From: CAZOKO01 sp964580455
GTDB taxonomy: Bacteria > Desulfobacterota > WTBG01
Direction of reading: 5' to 3'
DNA length: 7,607 bases
NCBI GenBank assembly: GCA_964580455.1
Contig: CAZOKO010000113.1
Span: 1 to 7,607 of the forward strand
In this document: positions 4,735-7,607 of the stretch, piece after piece
Position numbering within the stretch: position 1 is the first letter of the stretch
Layout of the letters: every line of letters starts with the position of its first letter
The notes under the pieces: model-generated
Told to the model about the DNA's origin: nothing
Seen by the model: only the letters and a program-made list of their open reading frames with translations
The model's database searches: none
Program-made: the position numbers and the translations under genes

Positions 4735-7140
4735 ATGTTCCGTTTCGATAAGAAAAAGAAAATAGTTTCATTCATGGATCCCTTTTTTCAGAAGTTTAAT
4801 ATTTTTAAACTTCCTGCTTTATATAAAGGGACCCTTCTATTCATTACCTGTCTGATTGTTGCCAGACTTATTGCTCCCATAATACCAACAGTCGTTCCTT
4901 CCTATCAGGCTGGAGATATTCCTGACCAGAATATAAAAGCCACTCAGGATTTTCTGGTTGAGGATACTGTTTCTACAACTAAAAAGCGGTTGGAAAATGA
5001 GGGGAAAAGTCCTTCAGTTTATGATTTTGATGGCAATGCCCCTGAAGATGTAAAAAACAGGTTGCTTTCCACCTTTAATCAATTGAGGGAAATATCTGAG
5101 AATTCAACGGATAAATCATCTTTTGATGATAAAAAGAAGAAATTTCAGGAATCACTGGGAATAAACATTTCTTACAAGCACTTTAGAAGCCTTAGCAAAT
5201 ACCGTTTTAAAGGTAGCACTGCCGATGATATCCTTGCCCTGGTGATCCCTTTATTAAGCAAGAAGGTATTGAATGATAAGGCAGTATTGGAAAGTGAAAG
5301 AACAAAGGGAATTATCATAAGAAATGTGCAAACTCAAAAAGAGTTATTCGTAACAGACTTCTCTTCTATCCTCAGTTTAGACGAGGTAAAGGAAGAACTG
5401 GTTGAGAAATCAAGAAAGGAGCTGGGGAAAACTCCCAGGTCATTGAGGCTGGCATCTGTTGATATTGCAAAGAAATTGTTGAATCCTACACTCACCTTTA
5501 ATAAAAACGAGACCGAAGCAGAAAAGCTGAAAGCTTGGGAAGAGACCAACCCGGTTTACTTCAAACTGAAAAAGGGTGAGATGATTGTAAGGGAAGGAGA
5601 CAGAATCACTGAAGAAACACTGCTTAAGCTCCAGGCATTAAGTCAGCTTAAAAAGGAAAGCAATCCTCTTTTTTCCACGATAGGCATCTTCTCCCTGATT
5701 TTACTGATTTCTTCGCTTTTCTATGCCTTTTTCCCTGGCACTATCAGAAGGTTCAATCTCAGAAATAAAGATTATTTTCTGTTAAGTCTCGTTTTGATTG
5801 GAATGGTGATAACAGTTAATTCTTCTATTTTCTTATCAGCGGCTATTGCTAAGGCATTCCCTTTCCTTCCTCATAACGCCAGTTTGTATGCTACTCCCTT
5901 CGCTCTGGGAGCCATATTGATTGCCGTTGTGCTTAATGTTGAGCTGGCTGCCATGTTTTCGGTTGTTCTCTCTATCATCACCGGTATCTTGCTTGAAAAT
6001 CAATTGGAGTTTTTTATTTATCCTTTCATTGCCAGCATAGTTGCTGCTCAGCAGGTAGTTTTGTGCAAAGAGAGGAAAACCCTTATTCGAGCCGGTCTTA
6101 TAACCGGTGTGGTTAATGTCTTATTGATATTCTGTTTTGCGCTTATTAAGAAAAGCCTGTTTGATTTCGATGCGCTTATTTATTTAAGCTTCGGTTTTCT
6201 GGGAGGGATAATAACGGGCATTTTTGCCACGGGAGTCGTCCCTGTAATTGAAATTGCCTTTGGTTATACTACCAATATTAAGCTTATAGAAATGGCTGAT
6301 CTCAACCAGCCACTTTTAAAGGAATTGAGTATCAAGGCACCAGGTACCTACCAGCATAGTATTATGGTAGGAAATCTTGCTGATTCCGCTGCTGAAGCTG
6401 TCGGAGCTAATTCTCTCCTTGCCAGGGTGAGTGCATATTATCATGATATAGGTAAAATCAAGAAAGCCACCTATTTTGTTGAAAATCAAGTCAAAGGGGG
6501 AAATAAACATGAAAAACTTTCTCCCAGTATGAGCAGTCTTATCCTGCTTGCACATGTCAAGGATGGGGTAGAACTGGCCAGGGAAAATAGATTGGGGCGT
6601 ACTATCCGGGACATTATTAAGCAGCATCACGGTACCAGTTTAATCAGTTACTTTTATCAAAAGGCTAAAAACCAGCAAAACTCCGGTTCACAACCCATTA
6701 GCGAAAAGGATTTTCGCTATCCCGGACCCAAACCCCAGTCTAAGGAGGCAGCGCTGGTTATGCTTGCTGATGCAGTGGAAGCAGCATCTAAGACATTAGC
6801 CGAACCCACCCCTGCCCGTATCCAGGGGATGGTACAGAAACTTATAAACAGTAGTTTTACCGATGGGCAACTGGATGAGTGTGAATTAACCCTGAAGAAC
6901 TTACACTCTATTGCTAATAGTTTCAGTCGCATCCTGACCAGTGGTGTTTTCCATCAGCGTGTAGAATACCCATCATTGGAATTAGAGGGAAACGGAGGGA
7001 AGAAAAAAATAAATGGTAAGGATAAGAAATCAGCAGAAGAAGATAAGGATAAGCCAAAAGTGGATAAAGGAGGTAGTGAAAGAGATCTTAAAAGACTTGG
7101 GATATCAAAAGTGGGAAACCAGCATTCTTCTGGTAGATGA
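4735..7140 (+). CDS. pgpH: PgpH/YqfF family 7TM-HD phosphohydrolase, probable cyclic-di-AMP phosphodiesterase, 3' end possibly frameshifted
   Basis: Inner-membrane HD phosphohydrolase; in Listeria, PgpH cleaves cyclic di-AMP to pApA. Frame length 801 aa. TM1 lies at about 31-51; a large extracytoplasmic 7TMR-HDED domain at about 55-305 (AGDIPDQNIKAT, VYDFD); a cluster of membrane helices at about 312-505; then the cytoplasmic HD domain. Metal and catalytic residues are visible: H541 (TYQHS), H570/D571 (YYHDIGK), H592 (NKHEK), H631/H632 (KQHHGT) and D679 (MLADAVEAA). The family domain ends near VEYP at 743-746. The last 42 residues (760-801), Lys/Glu-rich at first, are encoded inside ybeY in another frame. 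Deleting one A from the A7 run at 7003-7009 would place a TAA exactly before the ybeY ATG, so the native end may be near 759. The start ATG has only a weak ribosome site (ACAAGA). No cyclic-di-AMP synthase is in the window. Confidence 0.92.
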   Translation: MFRFDKKKKIVSFMDPFFQKFNIFKLPALYKGTLLFITCLIVARLIAPIIPTVVPSYQAGDIPDQNIKATQDFLVEDTVSTTKKRLENEGKSPSVYDFDGNAPEDVKNRLLSTFNQLREISENSTDKSSFDDKKKKFQESLGINISYKHFRSLSKYRFKGSTADDILALVIPLLSKKVLNDKAVLESERTKGIIIRNVQTQKELFVTDFSSILSLDEVKEELVEKSRKELGKTPRSLRLASVDIAKKLLNPTLTFNKNETEAEKLKAWEETNPVYFKLKKGEMIVREGDRITEETLLKLQALSQLKKESNPLFSTIGIFSLILLISSLFYAFFPGTIRRFNLRNKDYFLLSLVLIGMVITVNSSIFLSAAIAKAFPFLPHNASLYATPFALGAILIAVVLNVELAAMFSVVLSIITGILLENQLEFFIYPFIASIVAAQQVVLCKERKTLIRAGLITGVVNVLLIFCFALIKKSLFDFDALIYLSFGFLGGIITGIFATGVVPVIEIAFGYTTNIKLIEMADLNQPLLKELSIKAPGTYQHSIMVGNLADSAAEAVGANSLLARVSAYYHDIGKIKKATYFVENQVKGGNKHEKLSPSMSSLILLAHVKDGVELARENRLGRTIRDIIKQHHGTSLISYFYQKAKNQQNSGSQPISEKDFRYPGPKPQSKEAALVMLADAVEAASKTLAEPTPARIQGMVQKLINSSFTDGQLDECELTLKNLHSIANSFSRILTSGVFHQRVEYPSLELEGNGGKKKINGKDKKSAEEDKDKPKVDKGGSERDLKRLGISKVGNQHSSGR
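6994..6999 (+). promoter_or_regulatory. Possible Shine-Dalgarno of ybeY inside pgpH
   Basis: GGAGGG lies 13 nt upstream of the ybeY ATG at 7013, a long spacing made up mostly of A. It may act together with translational coupling from pgpH. Confidence 0.35.
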
Positions 7141-7459
7141 TAAACAAATCAAAGTAATTAATGAAAAATATCTTTATCGCAACAGACCAACCGATGTTAT
7201 TTCGTTTTCCCAGATAGAAGGAGAGTTCAGCCGTATCAATACCCGCCTTTTAGGTGATGTCGTTATTTCGGTAGAAGCTGCAAGACGTCAGGCTAAGGAA
7301 GCCAGCACTACATTACAGCATGAAATTGCTTTCCTGCTTATACATGGTATTCTTCATCTGCTGGGTTATGATCATGAGAGTTCAGCTGAGAAAGCCCGTG
7401 AAATGGAGGTTAAAGAAAAAGAGCTTTTGGGCAAAATAGAAAGCCGCATCAAATCCTGA
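7013..7459 (+). CDS. ybeY: Endoribonuclease YbeY (rRNA maturation factor)
   Basis: Cytoplasmic zinc-dependent endoribonuclease needed for 16S rRNA 3' maturation and ribosome quality control; it partners with PhoH/YbeZ. Length 148 aa, typical for the family. Family features run from the first residues (RIRNQQKKI), which supports ATG 7013 despite the 128-nt overlap with the pgpH frame. Motifs: SILLVDD at 37-43, NRPTDVISF at 57-65, LGDVVIS at 80-86, and the zinc signature H111-G-x-x-H115-x5-H121 in HGILHLLGYDH. All three His ligands are intact. The gene lies in a different frame from pgpH and is the last of the cluster in this window; no dgkA, era or ybeX homologue is visible in the 148 nt that remain. 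Confidence 0.96.
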   Translation: MVRIRNQQKKIRISQKWIKEVVKEILKDLGYQKWETSILLVDDKQIKVINEKYLYRNRPTDVISFSQIEGEFSRINTRLLGDVVISVEAARRQAKEASTTLQHEIAFLLIHGILHLLGYDHESSAEKAREMEVKEKELLGKIESRIKS

Positions 7460-7501
7460 AACTGCCTTCCTCCTTTTTCCTGAACATTTTTCTTTCTCCT
7501 C

Positions 7502-7531
7502 AGTTAGGAAAAAAGTTTTCCCCCTGTAACT
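7502..7531. other. Bulged stem-loop downstream of ybeY
   Basis: AGTTA (7502-7506) and TAACT (7527-7531) flank GGAAAA (7507-7512) and TTTTCC (7516-7521), giving 11 pairs with a 5-nt bulge (7522-7526) on the right arm. No T-run follows, so termination is uncertain. The stretch just before it (7461-7500) is strikingly pyrimidine-rich. Confidence 0.3.
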
Positions 7532-7573
7532 TTAACAAAACACCACTATGGAAAATAATGGTTCTTTAAAGTT

Positions 7574-7603
7574 TTGAGTGGGTAACATTGAACATGCTAT
7601 AAT
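7574..7603 (+). promoter_or_regulatory. Predicted sigma-70 extended -10 promoter
   Basis: TTGAGT (7574-7579) is separated by 18 nt from a perfect TATAAT (7598-7603), preceded by the extended -10 TG at 7595-7596. Transcription would start just past the right edge, so the driven gene is not visible. An inverted repeat, AACTTTAA (7528-7535) and TTAAAGTT (7566-7573), ends directly against the -35 box and could be an operator or chance. This promoter suggests a new transcription unit begins after ybeY. Confidence 0.6.
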
Positions 7604-7607
7604 CCTG

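Noticed and set aside
6316..6630. Minus-strand open frame inside the pgpH HD domain
   Set aside because: It lies opposite the conserved HD motifs, with no ribosome site or family signal.

Overview
This AT-rich bacterial window carries conserved housekeeping genes next to one sensor kinase. No phage, transposase, CRISPR or RNA gene is visible. The kinase type (PAS, then a GGVAHDFNN-type H-box, then a fused receiver) and the phoH-pgpH-ybeY block suggest a free-living, environmentally responsive bacterium, perhaps Desulfobacterota or another deep Gram-negative lineage. That placement is inference; no marker here fixes the phylum.

Layout. From 1 to 1917 (+) runs a hybrid histidine kinase whose frame is open to the left edge, so its N-terminus is missing. 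A 60-codon orphan ORF with a good Shine-Dalgarno follows (1989-2171, +). Convergent to it is mazG on the minus strand (2184-2975), a two-domain NTP pyrophosphohydrolase of exactly the E. coli length. A divergent spacer of about 190 nt (2976-3164) holds an imperfect palindrome with two mutually exclusive hairpins. From there a plus-strand cluster runs: yjbQ (thiamine-phosphate-synthase-like UPF0047), phoH (PhoH ATPase, probably with a TTG start), pgpH (7TM-HD cyclic-di-AMP phosphodiesterase family) and ybeY (rRNA-maturation endoribonuclease). A GC-rich hairpin repeat sits between phoH and pgpH. The last 150 nt have no gene but end in a very good extended -10 promoter whose target lies outside the window.

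How the genes fit. phoH-pgpH-ybeY is a widely conserved order (as in Bacillus phoH-yqfF-yqfG). PhoH and YbeY act together in RNA and ribosome metabolism, and PgpH adjusts cyclic di-AMP. yjbQ at the head of the cluster and divergent mazG add vitamin and nucleotide-pool housekeeping.

The most interesting point is the pgpH/ybeY junction. pgpH runs 128 nt into ybeY out of frame, through an A7 tract. Removing one A would end pgpH at a TAA directly abutting the ybeY ATG. This points to a recent indel, a sequencing error or slippage, with the last 42 PgpH residues being overprinted sequence. I found no clear evidence for a wholly new biological system.
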